Shown here piece after piece: positions 1 to 8,684 of a stretch of DNA of 64,000 nucleotides. Position 1 is the stretch's first letter. Every line of letters begins with the position of its first letter. The DNA comes from CAZYHS01 sp964647545 (lineage in GTDB: Bacteria; UBA10199; GCA-002796325; 1-14-0-20-49-13): assembly GCA_964647545.1 (NCBI GenBank), contig CAZYHS010000001.1:62001-126000 (forward strand), given 5' to 3'. Made by a program: the position numbers and the translations under genes. The notes under the pieces were generated by a model. It searched no databases. It was not told the origin of the DNA and saw only the letters and a program-made list of their open reading frames with translations.

Positions 1-2944
1 AAGCCGTCTGCATGGCCGTATTTACATCTTTGGGGAGCTTTTTGCCGTTAAGGTGGGCCGTGACATCATCCAGACACAGCCTGAACATATTGTTTGACAT
101 TTTCTGTACGGTTGCCCCGAACATTTCTGCAATGATGTCTTTGTTTAAAAACGCCTGATGTTTTGTCGCAGCAAGAAATGATGCTCCTGCCTTGTCGGCT
201 CCGTCGGTATCGAGGCGTGCGGCGATCTTTTTATAATATGAGCAGATCTCATATTTAGAATCGAGACTTGAGTTTGAGTATTCAAGTTTTTGTATCTTGC
301 CGGCTAACATGCGTGAGACCTGCAGCGCCTCGTTTGGCGGTATTTTTTCGGAGTGACATACATAGAGCTCGGTGCAGTATGCAAGTTCGTCAATGCTCTT
401 TGATTCTGCCATTGCCGCCATCAGCATTTGTCTTTCAAAAATAGATACATTTTGCGATAGCGACTTACAGACGGCTTCATAAGCATCTTGCACAATGTAA
501 TCGTTGCTGTCTTTATTTGTCAGAGCCAATAGCCTTATTTGCGCAGCTGCCGCCGCAGCTTCCTCGCTGCCAAGTTTATGCCCGATCTTGGCAAAATTTT
601 GAAGGGCGGCGCGTCTGACACTTGCGTCGCGGGAATAGAGTTGCTCGCGAAGAGTTTTAGAAAGCGCGTTTACTTCCTCGGCCGAAATTACGGGAGAGAG
701 CCGCTCAAATAGCACATCGTTGAGCCGTCTCTCCGAAGCAGAAGCGCTCTTAAGAGTAAGGGCCTTCGCTATTTTCAATAAAGTATCTTTTGATAGCGCG
801 GTTTTGTTTGCGCTGTTTGAGTCGGTAAGCAGGCCCAGTAGAGCTTCGGCGGCGAGCTCTTTACTTTCTGCGTTGCCGCCGAGATAGTGGGTGAGAATTG
901 CGGCCTCCGAGTTTGCGGCGTCGCCTTTCATGTGACAGGCGAGGGCTGTATAGGTTCCTACGGCCGATTCTTTGTAACGTTTTGGGACTTCTTTGTCGTT
1001 AGTGAATATTATAGAGCGTGCTGCCGATGCCGCAAGTTCCAGTTGGGGCTGGGTCATCAAATTTGTGCAATGACGCAAGATGTTAAGGGCAAAAAATTTG
1101 TCCTGCACGCCGTTATTGTCCGCCAGTTTTCCGATGTGTTGGTCGAGCAGTTCTCGTTTCTGCTGGACCGTGACTTTTTGCAGTAACTTTTGAATGAACT
1201 CTTCTGTTGCAAACGCTTTAGCCGGCGACAGCTCGCCTTTCGACATGACTTTGCTGAATGCGGCTATGATTTTTACGGGGTCGTTGCCGGCAGGCAGGCA
1301 CAAAAGGGCGATGAAAACGGCTCCATCATTTGTTTCGTTCCCGTTAAGGCGGGCGATGAGGCGTAGCGCCTCTGCCTCGGCTGAGGTCCCATTCATGTGG
1401 CAGACGATCTCCTTGTAGATTTTTTCCGCCGCATTTTTATTGGCACGTGTGAGATTTTTATCGTCTGCAAACATTACCGAGCGTGCCGCGTCCGCCGCCA
1501 GTTCCAACTGCGATTGGGTCATAACGCTTGCGCAATGCTGCAAAAACCTCAGCTCAACGAATTTTTCCTGCACGCTGGAATTGCCCGAAAGACGCCCTAT
1601 GTGCTTATCGATGATTTCTTGTTTCTCCTCGTCACCTAATTTTCTAAAATATTTTAAGGTCAGCTCTTCAACCAGCTTGGTATCATGGGGCGTCAGTTTT
1701 CCGTTTGTTATCTGCCAAATAAGGCCATCGACAAAATTAAGCGCTTGCTTTGGAATATTGAAATCGAATTTCTCCAAAATGTATTTGCAGGCTTTCAGAT
1801 TATATTCGATCGCCTTGGGGTCGGCCGTTTTCAGGTCATTAAACAACGATTTGATCTCGGCGGCCAGAGGCGCTCCCTTAAGGTCGGCGAGATTTTTCAT
1901 GTAAATATTGAAAACATACGCACCGTCTTTGCCTCCGAAGGCGTCTCTGAGGCTCTTCATTCTTGCGTTAATGTCGTTACCGCTCGGTTGAGCCAAGACC
2001 TCTTTGAGCTCGTTTTTATCGGCTGCAACTTCGACATGCACTCCCAGATCGTCATAGATACTGATGGTCGGGAATGAATATATTCCAAGAGCGTTGGCCA
2101 GCTCATCGCTGTTTGAATAGATAAATAGATAGTTGCCGCCCATCTCTTCAGCCATTTTCCGGTAAACAGGTGCAAACGCTTTGCAGGGACCGCAGCCGGG
2201 CATAGAAAACATGACCACCGCTTTTTGTCCGGGTTTGAGTTTTTTCAGTTGTGCTTTAAGCTCGGACTCTGTCGTAACTTCGACAACGCCGGCTTTGAAC
2301 GGCGGGCTTCCCAAGTCGTCATAGCCCTTTGTGAATATCATTTGGGGCTCGCTTGACATCTCCTTGCCGTTGGCAGCTATCGTGTGGCTGAAGCGCTCCT
2401 GAAAACTTATCTGGCCGTCGTTATTAAGATCTTTAATTTTGTTTTTGTCTGCAAAAAAGTTCGGCGCAAATTCTCCGCAGCAGGTGGTTTGATTTTTATT
2501 TCCGCCGGCAATGAATAGCGATCTGGGATCGTCGGTAAACCGCGCCGCCTGATTGCCGCTGTAACACTGATCCATGATAATCGTGCGGTTTTTATAGGCC
2601 AGTTCGTCGATCAGCTGGAAGATACTTGCGGTGTCGCAATTCTCACCGATGCAGACGCCTTCGGGCATTCCGTGGCCGGTAATATAGACGACTATGTCTG
2701 TATCGCTGCCGGCTCTGGCTTTGACTTCGGCCAGCATGGCCATAATATTTTTAGGATCTGCTTTGTAATAATGGTCTTTTGCTACGCCGTCCGGGGCATC
2801 GTCAGATGTGCTTGCGGCGAAAATTTCGTAGCCGTCCAGCTCTCCGGCGGCCCGTTTAACGTTTTCTGCGTGTTTTGCGGCCGACTGAGGATCGGTGTCG
2901 CCGTTAATAATAATCGCAATTTGCTTTTTTGGAGTGACGTCCAT
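1..2944 (-). CDS. Caspase-like peptidase fused to thioredoxin domain and helical repeats (3' end outside window)
   Basis: The frame stays open from the ATG at 2944 to the window edge, giving 981 codons with no stop. Residues 1-200 resemble a bacterial caspase-like (clan CD) peptidase: a beta-strand followed by TGHG with His91, and a second strand followed by DQCYSG with Cys127, the expected His/Cys dyad. Residues 172-183 form a textbook EF-hand loop (D-x-N-x-D-G-x-I-x-x-x-E). Residues 240-320 are thioredoxin-like, with CGPC at 251-254 and a cis-Pro candidate in FPT at 291-293. The rest is mostly helical and includes a clear internal duplication (about 441-545 and 596-700). There is no signal peptide or membrane segment, so a cytoplasmic place or non-Sec export is likely. 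No good ribosome-binding site precedes the ATG, so the exact start is less sure. The function is unknown; a calcium-responsive, redox-linked protease is an inference. Confidence 0.8.
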   Translation of the reverse strand, partial: MDVTPKKQIAIIINGDTDPQSAAKHAENVKRAAGELDGYEIFAASTSDDAPDGVAKDHYYKADPKNIMAMLAEVKARAGSDTDIVVYITGHGMPEGVCIGENCDTASIFQLIDELAYKNRTIIMDQCYSGNQAARFTDDPRSLFIAGGNKNQTTCCGEFAPNFFADKNKIKDLNNDGQISFQERFSHTIAANGKEMSSEPQMIFTKGYDDLGSPPFKAGVVEVTTESELKAQLKKLKPGQKAVVMFSMPGCGPCKAFAPVYRKMAEEMGGNYLFIYSNSDELANALGIYSFPTISIYDDLGVHVEVAADKNELKEVLAQPSGNDINARMKSLRDAFGGKDGAYVFNIYMKNLADLKGAPLAAEIKSLFNDLKTADPKAIEYNLKACKYILEKFDFNIPKQALNFVDGLIWQITNGKLTPHDTKLVEELTLKYFRKLGDEEKQEIIDKHIGRLSGNSSVQEKFVELRFLQHCASVMTQSQLELAADAARSVMFADDKNLTRANKNAAEKIYKEIVCHMNGTSAEAEALRLIARLNGNETNDGAVFIALLCLPAGNDPVKIIAAFSKVMSKGELSPAKAFATEEFIQKLLQKVTVQQKRELLDQHIGKLADNNGVQDKFFALNILRHCTNLMTQPQLELAASAARSIIFTNDKEVPKRYKESAVGTYTALACHMKGDAANSEAAILTHYLGGNAESKELAAEALLGLLTDSNSANKTALSKDTLLKIAKALTLKSASASERRLNDVLFERLSPVISAEEVNALSKTLREQLYSRDASVRRAALQNFAKIGHKLGSEEAAAAAAQIRLLALTNKDSNDYIVQDAYEAVCKSLSQNVSIFERQMLMAAMAESKSIDELAYCTELYVCHSEKIPPNEALQVSRMLAGKIQKLEYSNSSLDSKYEICSYYKKIAARLDTDGADKAGASFLAATKHQAFLNKDIIAEMFGATVQKMSNNMFRLCLDDVTAHLNGKKLPKDVNTAMQTA

Positions 2945-3030
2945 GTACTAATATTATCGGTTTGGAAGGAGCCCAAAGTTGCTAAAAAATAGCATTAAAA
3001 AAACCAATAATATCATATACTTGTTGGTTT

Positions 3031-3099
3031 GTCATCCCCGCGGAAACGGGGATCTCGTTTGTATCAACAGAGATCCCCGATTACTACCTCGGGGAGGAC
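3031..3099. repeat. Dispersed palindromic repeat, two-hairpin form
   Basis: The element begins GTCATCCCCG and ends CGGGGAGGAC, so its ends are inverted copies. Inside are two hairpins with CCCCG/CGGGG stems, the second containing ATTACTACCT. The same architecture recurs inside alaS at 10117-10186, and one hairpin alone recurs at 12050-12077. It sits between the divergent caspase-like gene and radA. Confidence 0.7.
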
Positions 3100-3155
3100 A
3101 CGCGTGGCGTAATTAAACCCTTTCTTTTTTCTTCGTTCAGGCTATTGAGTGCCGC

Positions 3156-4547
3156 ATGGCAAAGCAGACGACAATATTTTCCTGTCAAAATTGCGGGGCT
3201 CAGTCACCAAAATGGATCGGCAAATGCCCCGATTGCAACCAGTGGAACACCTACGTCGAAGAGACGTTCGGCGATGCTGCCGAAACGCGCCCCGGATTTT
3301 CTTCGGTCGTTTCATCTTCGGCAAAATCGTCGCGCTCATCGGTGGCGTCGAAAAAACTTTCCGACATCAGCGCCGACACAAGTGAGCGTAGTCTTGTCGG
3401 TATCGAAGAGCTCGACCGCGTTCTTGGCGGCGGTCTGGTGAAGGGCTCTGTAACTCTTGTCGGCGGCGACCCCGGCATCGGCAAATCGACGATCGTGATG
3501 CAGGCGCTCGGAAAACTCGCCGACCGGCAGAACGGAAGCGGCGCGCTTCTTTATGCCTCCGGCGAAGAATCGGCGCCTCAAATCAAAATGCGCGCGGAGC
3601 GGCTTGGCCTTGGGCTTTCAAAAATTCTGGTTGTCACCGAAAATAATCTCGAAAATCTTTTGGGCGAACTCGACCGTGTTAAACCGTCGGTCGTCATAAT
3701 CGATTCGATTCAGACAATTTACTCGGCAAAGATTCAATCGGCCCCCGGCACGGTAAGTCAGGTTAGAGAATCTGCCGGCGCCTTGCTCTATTGGGCGAAG
3801 GGAAACGGCAGCGCGCTAATGCTTGTCGGTCACGTCACAAAAGACGGCGCACTCGCCGGCCCGAAAGTTCTTGAGCACATGGTCGATACGGTCCTCTATT
3901 TTGAGGGAGAGAGAGGACACCCTTTTAGAATTTTGCGCGCGGTGAAAAATCGTTTCGGCTCGACCAACGAGATCGGCGTTTTCGAAATGACCGGTGCGGG
4001 ACTTAAAGAGGTGCCGAACCCGAGCGGACTTTTTCTTGCCGAACGCCCCGAAGGCGCGGCCGGCTCGGTCGTTGTGGCATCTCTTGAGGGGAGCCGCCCC
4101 GTGCTTGTCGAGTTGCAGGCTCTCGTTGCCTCCAGCGGATTTGCTCAGCCGCGCAGGACTGCTATCGGCCTCGATTCGGGCCGCGTGGCGCTGCTTGTCG
4201 CGGTGCTCGAAAAAGTCGTTGGCTTGACACTTCACGATCAGGACATTTTCTTGAACGTCGCCGGCGGATTGAAGGTCTTGGAGCCGGCGGCAGATTTGGG
4301 CGTGATCGCGTCGATTGCTTCGAGTTTTAGAAACAGGCCGGTCGATTCAAAGCTATTGATGCTTGGCGAAGTCGGGCTGACAGGTGAGGTGAGGGCGGTT
4401 TCCGGTATCGAAATGCGACTGGCCGAAGCGGCAAAAATGGGATTTACAAAAGTCGTTGTGCCGAAGTCGAACACGAAAGTCAGAGCTCCAAAAGGGCTTG
4501 AAGTCACAGGCATTACAAGCGTTTCGGAATGTCTTGACCTGATTTAG
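3156..4547 (+). CDS. radA: DNA repair protein RadA
   Basis: RadA is a RecA-like ATPase that processes recombination intermediates by driving branch migration. The 463-residue product has the family's N-terminal C4 zinc finger (Cys10, 13, 24, 27), a Walker A motif GGDPGIGKST at 103-112, the RadA signature KNRFGS in the middle, and a C-terminal Lon-like domain. Length is normal for the family. The start at 3156 gives the canonical MAKQTTIFSC N-terminus. It is divergent from the caspase-like gene and is followed by a hydrolase gene 62 bp downstream. Confidence 0.97.
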   Translation: MAKQTTIFSCQNCGAQSPKWIGKCPDCNQWNTYVEETFGDAAETRPGFSSVVSSSAKSSRSSVASKKLSDISADTSERSLVGIEELDRVLGGGLVKGSVTLVGGDPGIGKSTIVMQALGKLADRQNGSGALLYASGEESAPQIKMRAERLGLGLSKILVVTENNLENLLGELDRVKPSVVIIDSIQTIYSAKIQSAPGTVSQVRESAGALLYWAKGNGSALMLVGHVTKDGALAGPKVLEHMVDTVLYFEGERGHPFRILRAVKNRFGSTNEIGVFEMTGAGLKEVPNPSGLFLAERPEGAAGSVVVASLEGSRPVLVELQALVASSGFAQPRRTAIGLDSGRVALLVAVLEKVVGLTLHDQDIFLNVAGGLKVLEPAADLGVIASIASSFRNRPVDSKLLMLGEVGLTGEVRAVSGIEMRLAEAAKMGFTKVVVPKSNTKVRAPKGLEVTGITSVSECLDLI

Positions 4548-4556
4548 AACTACATC

Positions 4557-4593
4557 GTTTAAAATGGTTTAAGTGGTTTAAAGTTGTTTAACG
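4557..4593. repeat. Short GTTTAA tandem array
   Basis: Four copies of GTTTAA, spaced 9-10 bp apart, lie between radA and the hydrolase gene. The array is short and of unknown meaning; it could be a slippage product. Confidence 0.4.
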
Positions 4594-4609
4594 AATTTAA
4601 GATGGCGAT

Positions 4610-5356
4610 ATGCGGTTTTTAAAAAATCATTTCAAAAAATTACATCTTTTTGCCCGCGATGTTCTCGTCTATTTTCGACTGACTTCCCATGGCAACATCA
4701 CCGAGCATAAAACCAATTTTGCCAAGCCCGACTTAAAGCCGGTGCTGCTCATCCACGGTTTCGGCACGACCCGTCGCTCAATGTCGGTCCTTGAAACCAG
4801 ATTGCGACGCGACGGGTACGACGTTTTTTCAGTTAACGTCGGGGGCTTTATGGGGCGTCTTAACACCCGCGGCATCGATGCTATCGCTAAGACCATCAAA
4901 GCCAAAGTCGATGACCTCTCCGCGCGTTACAAAATGGGAAAGATCATCATCATCGGCCACTCCAAAGGCGGGCTCATCGGCCGCTACTACGTTTCCAAGC
5001 TCGACGGCGCGCTCCACACAAAAATGCTCATAACTTTAGGGACGCCGCACAAAGGTGCGCCGCTGGCGTGGCTTGCCGCGCTGACCGTCATCGGTCTTGT
5101 TTCGCGCAGCGTCTGGCAGATGATGCCGCACTCATTTTTTATGTACCGGCTGAACAAAACGCCGATCCCCGAATCGGTCGAAACCATTTCGATATTTTCG
5201 ACCAGCGATACGGTGGTTCCCGCCCAAAGCAGCCGGCTCGATATGTATCCAAACGCGCGAAACATAAAAAACATCGAGCTTAGCGGTTTTACCCACACCG
5301 ATTATCTAATCAAACGAGCCGCTTACGATATCATCAAGGCGCAGATGGTCTCTTGA
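4610..5356 (+). CDS. Alpha/beta-hydrolase, lipase-like
   Basis: The 248-residue protein shows an alpha/beta-hydrolase fold. An oxyanion-type HGFG lies at 49-52, the nucleophile elbow GHSKGG puts the catalytic serine at 118, an aspartate sits in the segment TSDTVVP near 207, and a histidine follows in FTHTDY near 229. The sequence GTPHKGAPLA after the elbow is typical of PGAP1-like and triacylglycerol-lipase relatives, which cut ester bonds of lipids. There is no clear signal peptide; the N-terminus is basic and hydrophobic and may touch the membrane. The substrate cannot be told from sequence. It lies between radA and efp on the same strand. Confidence 0.8.
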   Translation: MRFLKNHFKKLHLFARDVLVYFRLTSHGNITEHKTNFAKPDLKPVLLIHGFGTTRRSMSVLETRLRRDGYDVFSVNVGGFMGRLNTRGIDAIAKTIKAKVDDLSARYKMGKIIIIGHSKGGLIGRYYVSKLDGALHTKMLITLGTPHKGAPLAWLAALTVIGLVSRSVWQMMPHSFFMYRLNKTPIPESVETISIFSTSDTVVPAQSSRLDMYPNARNIKNIELSGFTHTDYLIKRAAYDIIKAQMVS

Positions 5357-5392
5357 CAGGCAAAGCCCGCTTCTGCTAGTAGCGGCGCCACT

Positions 5393-5950
5393 ATGATGCC
5401 AGCGACACAAATCAAACAAGGGATGGTGGTGATTCACAACGGCGAGCTTTTCAAGGTCGTGCAGACAACGCACGTGGCTCCCGGCAACTGGAGAGCGATG
5501 GTGCAGACCAAAATGCGCAATCTTCGCACCGGTTCGCAGATCGAACACCGCTTTAACGCCAACGAAACGGTCGAACGCGCAATTCTCGACCAGCATGAAA
5601 TGGAATTTTTGTACAAAGACGGCGACCACTACCATTTCATGAACACCGAAAATTATGAGCAGGTTGTTTTAAACGCCGAAGTGCTCGACGATTATTCAAA
5701 GTATCTTCTTCCAAACTGCCACATTCAGGTCGATTTTTACGAAGAGAAAGCCGTCGCTATCGAGCTGCCGCAGAACATGACCTTTCTTGTGATCGAGGCC
5801 GACCCCAGCGTAAAACGCGCGACCGCTTCCGCACAGTTCAAAAACGCAACGATCGAAACCGGAGTTGTCGTGAGAGTGCCGGCATTCATCGAAGCCGGCG
5901 ACAAAATTGTCATCAACACCGAAACCGGCGACTACGTCGAACGCGCCTAA
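5393..5950 (+). CDS. efp: Translation elongation factor P
   Basis: EF-P binds stalled ribosomes between the P and E sites and speeds peptide-bond formation at polyproline runs. The 185-residue product spans the three beta-barrel domains of the family. The domain I loop that normally carries the modified lysine or arginine reads APGNWRA, so an asparagine (Asn32) lies where E. coli has Lys34. A trailing Arg34 is two residues on. This loop type would not suit EpmA lysylation or EarP rhamnosylation. The start is one of two adjacent ATGs (5393 or 5396). A possible TTGACA box at 5353 overlaps the end of the upstream hydrolase gene. Confidence 0.95.
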   Translation: MMPATQIKQGMVVIHNGELFKVVQTTHVAPGNWRAMVQTKMRNLRTGSQIEHRFNANETVERAILDQHEMEFLYKDGDHYHFMNTENYEQVVLNAEVLDDYSKYLLPNCHIQVDFYEEKAVAIELPQNMTFLVIEADPSVKRATASAQFKNATIETGVVVRVPAFIEAGDKIVINTETGDYVERA

Positions 5951-5961
5951 ACTTTGTAGAT

Positions 5962-6759
5962 TTAATTACGAGCGTATTTTCTTTGAAGGACGGCAACCAG
6001 TTCGCCTGCAAGCAGCAGCACATTTGAAAGATAGTAAATCCACAAGACCGACACGACCAAGACCGTAAGCGAGCCGTAGATGACGTTAAAGCGGTCGAAC
6101 GCGACCCCGATGTACAATCTAAAAAGATATTTCGCGACCACAATACCGACGGCAAAAAATATTCCGCCGGGGATGGCGAACTTCAAGCACACGTTGTGAT
6201 TCGGAATGATTTTAACTGCCAGCACGAAAGCCGCCACCAGCAGCAGCCCGTAAAAAAATCTGTTTTGTGCTAGGTCGCTAAGTGGCACCACAATGCCGAA
6301 GCGGTGCAGGGCGGCTTCAAACAGGCCGACAAGGGTCGGCAGAAATATCACGGCTATTCCGCCGAAAATAAGTGCGACGGAAAGAAGTCTCGAATGGAAA
6401 AAATTGCGGCGTTTTTCGATCTGAAAAATTCTGTCGAAGGCGTTTTCGAGGCTCGTGAAAAGCAGGGAGGCCGCGAAGATGAGGAAAACGACGCCGGCAC
6501 CGCCGACCTGCGAACGACCTGCGACTATCTTTGAGAGGTTCGAGGCGAATTCGTCGCTTCCCTTCGGGAGCACGTCGGTGACCGTCGATACGATTTGCGA
6601 AAAAAGAGTTTGAGACGAACCCATCACATAGCCCGCGATGGAGACGGTTATCATCAAGAGCGGGATAAGCGATAAAATAGCGAAGAAAGAAAGATTTGCG
6701 GCAAGGTTAAAACAGTCGTGTTCGTGATAGCTCTTTGCGAGGTTTCTGATTATCCCCAT
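5962..6759 (-). CDS. YihY/BrkB-family inner-membrane protein
   Basis: The 265-residue protein has about six hydrophobic segments and the family pattern near the N-terminus (NLAANLSFFAILSLIPLL). The family (UPF0761, YihY/BrkB) was once called ribonuclease BN, a name now considered wrong; its members are inner-membrane proteins of unclear, possibly transport, function. The last membrane segment, LSNVLLLAGELVAVL, is also typical. It is convergent with efp, with only 11 bp between the stops. Its start lies 15 bp downstream of the der stop, so it probably shares der's transcript. Confidence 0.88.
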   Translation of the reverse strand: MGIIRNLAKSYHEHDCFNLAANLSFFAILSLIPLLMITVSIAGYVMGSSQTLFSQIVSTVTDVLPKGSDEFASNLSKIVAGRSQVGGAGVVFLIFAASLLFTSLENAFDRIFQIEKRRNFFHSRLLSVALIFGGIAVIFLPTLVGLFEAALHRFGIVVPLSDLAQNRFFYGLLLVAAFVLAVKIIPNHNVCLKFAIPGGIFFAVGIVVAKYLFRLYIGVAFDRFNVIYGSLTVLVVSVLWIYYLSNVLLLAGELVAVLQRKYARN

Positions 6760-6774
6760 GTTTTCACCCCAAGA

Positions 6775-8103
6775 TCATTTTTTTCTGAACCTGATTCGCA
6801 CCGGCACTCCGTCGCCGATCATTTCCTGCAGACGGTTAATCAAATAACGTTTGTATTCCGAGGCGACATGCTCGGGCCGGTTGGAAAATATCACAAAGTT
6901 GGGCGGGATGCCGCCAACCTGCGTGACGTAATAAAATTTCACGACCTTCCCCTGATGGCTTGGAATGTTGTGGCTCGCCACAAAGTCCTCGAGCATCCGG
7001 TTTAGTTCGGCCGTGGAGAATTTTTTGTGGAGACAACCGAATACGCGATCGACCTCGGCAAAGACCGCCTCGATGTTGGTCTTCTTTTTCGCAGAGATGC
7101 ACAAGAACGGCACGCGGTGCATCGGCATTAGTTTCGCGCGATAGAACTCGATCAGCTCTTTTGCATCGGTTTTGAGGGCGTCCCATTTGTTGAAGAGGAC
7201 GATAATCCCCTTGCCGAGATTATAGGCGTAGTCGAGCAGATACGAATCCTGATGAGTGAACCCTTCGTTCGAGTCGATCATGAGCAAAACGATGTTTGCG
7301 CGTTCGATCGCATCGAGAGTTTTGATTGTCGAAAATTTATCGAGCGATTCGATCGTTTTCGATTTTTTCTTGAGTCCCGCGGTATCGACGAAAAGATATT
7401 TTTTTCCTTTTGCTTCGATTTTTACGTCGATCGTGTCGCGCGTTGTGCCGGCCTGATCGTGAACTATGACGCGGTCGTGACCTAGCATCGAGTTGATTAA
7501 CGTCGATTTGCCGGCGTTGGGGCGCCCGATAATTGCGATGTGCGGCGTGTCTTCGTCGACAACTTCGTCCGGCAATTGCATTTCAGGGATCTTGGCGGTG
7601 ATAGCGTCGAGCAGATCATCGAAGCCTCTGCCGTGTTCGGCCGAGACCGGAAAAATGGTTTGGCCCCCTTTTTTGGAGGATAGTCCCAGCTCGTAAAACG
7701 GGCTCATCCATGAATCTTTATTTGCGCTGGAGAGCTGGTCGCTTTTATTGACGACCCAAAGTATCGGTTTTGACGAGCGGCGCAAAAGGGTGATGACCTG
7801 CTGGTCAAGGAACGTCGGGCCGCTTTTGCCGTCTAAGACGCACAAGATAAGGTCGGCCTCGTCAATTGCGGCGAGGGTCTGCTTTTTGATTTGAGCTTCG
7901 ACCGCTTTGCTGCCGAGGTCGATCAGGCCGCCGGTATCGACGACGCGGAAAAATTTCCCGCCCCAGTCGGCGTCGCCGTAGTGACGGTCGCGGGTAACGC
8001 CGCTTGCGTCGTTGACGATGGCTTTGCGCCGGCCTATCAACCTATTGAAAATAGTCGACTTTCCGACGTTTGGACGGCCGACGATGGCAATTAGTGGTTT
8101 CAT
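6775..8103 (-). CDS. der: Ribosome biogenesis GTPase Der
   Basis: Der (EngA) is a double-GTPase that helps assemble the 50S subunit. The 442-residue protein has two tandem G domains: GRPNVGKST near residues 8-16 with DTGG and NKSD, and GRPNAGKST near 193 with DTAG and NKWD. A KH-like C-terminal domain ends in the basic RIRFRKK. Length is standard. The N-terminus MKPLIAIVGRPN fixes the start. The gene leads a two-gene unit with the BrkB-type protein. Confidence 0.97.
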   Translation of the reverse strand: MKPLIAIVGRPNVGKSTIFNRLIGRRKAIVNDASGVTRDRHYGDADWGGKFFRVVDTGGLIDLGSKAVEAQIKKQTLAAIDEADLILCVLDGKSGPTFLDQQVITLLRRSSKPILWVVNKSDQLSSANKDSWMSPFYELGLSSKKGGQTIFPVSAEHGRGFDDLLDAITAKIPEMQLPDEVVDEDTPHIAIIGRPNAGKSTLINSMLGHDRVIVHDQAGTTRDTIDVKIEAKGKKYLFVDTAGLKKKSKTIESLDKFSTIKTLDAIERANIVLLMIDSNEGFTHQDSYLLDYAYNLGKGIIVLFNKWDALKTDAKELIEFYRAKLMPMHRVPFLCISAKKKTNIEAVFAEVDRVFGCLHKKFSTAELNRMLEDFVASHNIPSHQGKVVKFYYVTQVGGIPPNFVIFSNRPEHVASEYKRYLINRLQEMIGDGVPVRIRFRKK

Positions 8104-8169
8104 GAGTTTTGCGGTTTATATTTTGTAACTAGTTGAAGGTAAAGATAATAATCTTAACCAGCTTTTGAC

Positions 8170-8210
8170 AAAATAAAACGCCAGACAGGTCAATTGACTG
8201 ATCTAGCGTT
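8170..8210 (-). terminator. Possible intrinsic terminator, imperfect long stem
   Basis: Bases 8177-8210 form an imperfect hairpin of about 17 pairs (several G-U) centred on CAATTG. Read on the minus strand it is followed by GTTTTATTTT. It would stop transcripts coming from the tRNA side before der. Confidence 0.5.
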
Positions 8211-8244
8211 CAATCCATGAGACTGTTTTGTAGACCCCAGAATT

Positions 8245-8279
8245 AAAAAGCTAACCGACTAGCTTTGCCAGCGGTTAGC
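8245..8279 (-). terminator. Intrinsic terminator downstream of the tRNA
   Basis: On the minus strand GCTAACCG pairs perfectly with CGGTTAGC across a 14-base loop and is followed directly by TTTTT. It lies about 90 bp downstream of the tRNA 3' end and probably ends its transcript. Confidence 0.7.
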
Positions 8280-8288
8280 GCGGGGTAT

Positions 8289-8360
8289 GGGGGTATCGCA
8301 AAACACAGCCCAAAAACTCAAATGTTGCGAATAGCAACAATCAGTGTTTTGTGGGCCCCC
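8289..8360. other. Large composite hairpin between tRNA and terminator
   Basis: GGGGG (8289-8293) can pair with CCCCC (8356-8360), and CAAAACAC (8299-8306) pairs perfectly with GTGTTTTG (8344-8351). An inner hairpin GTTGC/GCAAC lies in the loop. The 72-base element is within the likely minus-strand tRNA transcript. It may be a processing or stability element or a small RNA; no known family is recognised. Confidence 0.45.
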
Positions 8361-8369
8361 ATTCAAATG

Positions 8370-8442
8370 TGGCGGAGGACGGAATCGAACCGTCGACCAG
8401 TGGGTTATGAATCCACTGCTCTAACCGCTGAGCTACCCCGCC
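8370..8442 (-). tRNA. tRNA-Met (CAU anticodon), elongator type or tRNA-Ile2
   Basis: The minus strand folds as a 73-base cloverleaf. A seven-pair acceptor stem (GGCGGGG with CTCCGCC, one G-U) and discriminator A are present. The D arm is GCTCAGCGGTTAGAGC and the T arm has GGTTCGATTCC. The anticodon loop TTCATAA gives CAU. The paired G1-C72 argues against an initiator tRNA. A CAU anticodon also fits tRNA-Ile2 after lysidine modification, which cannot be decided here. The 31-39 position is an A-C mismatch. The 3' CCA is not encoded (the gene is followed by CAT), so a CCA-adding enzyme is needed. Confidence 0.92.
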
Positions 8443-8612
8443 AAAAACACCCGCGTGCTGGTATTTAAAAAACGCAAGTTTGTCAATAGTTTCGTCACTG
8501 GGCCAATTTTCTCCCTTTGAGCAATTTCCCTCATTCAATTTAAATTTGCGTCTTCTTATCGTGCGCCACCCTCGCAAAGTTATGTCAAACAGTTAGGTTA
8601 GTTGAGTCAGCG

Positions 8613-8677
8613 AATTCCTTTTTGTCCGTCAACCGAACTAACAGACCAAACCGGCAAAACCGAATTAACCGTTTTTG
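8613..8677. repeat. 65-bp direct repeat, copy 1
   Basis: This copy matches 9118-9182 over 65 bp with one mismatch (T at 8619, G at 9124). It contains GTCCGTCAACCGAACTAACA and AACCGAATTAACCG. The two copies bracket about 440 bp in front of alaS. A 15-bp piece recurs in inverted orientation downstream of alaS near 12130-12146. Confidence 0.85.
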
Positions 8678-8684
8678 GTGTCAT

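Noticed and set aside
8265..8468. 67-codon plus-strand frame over the tRNA
   Set aside because: It overlaps the tRNA gene and hairpins; no coding evidence.
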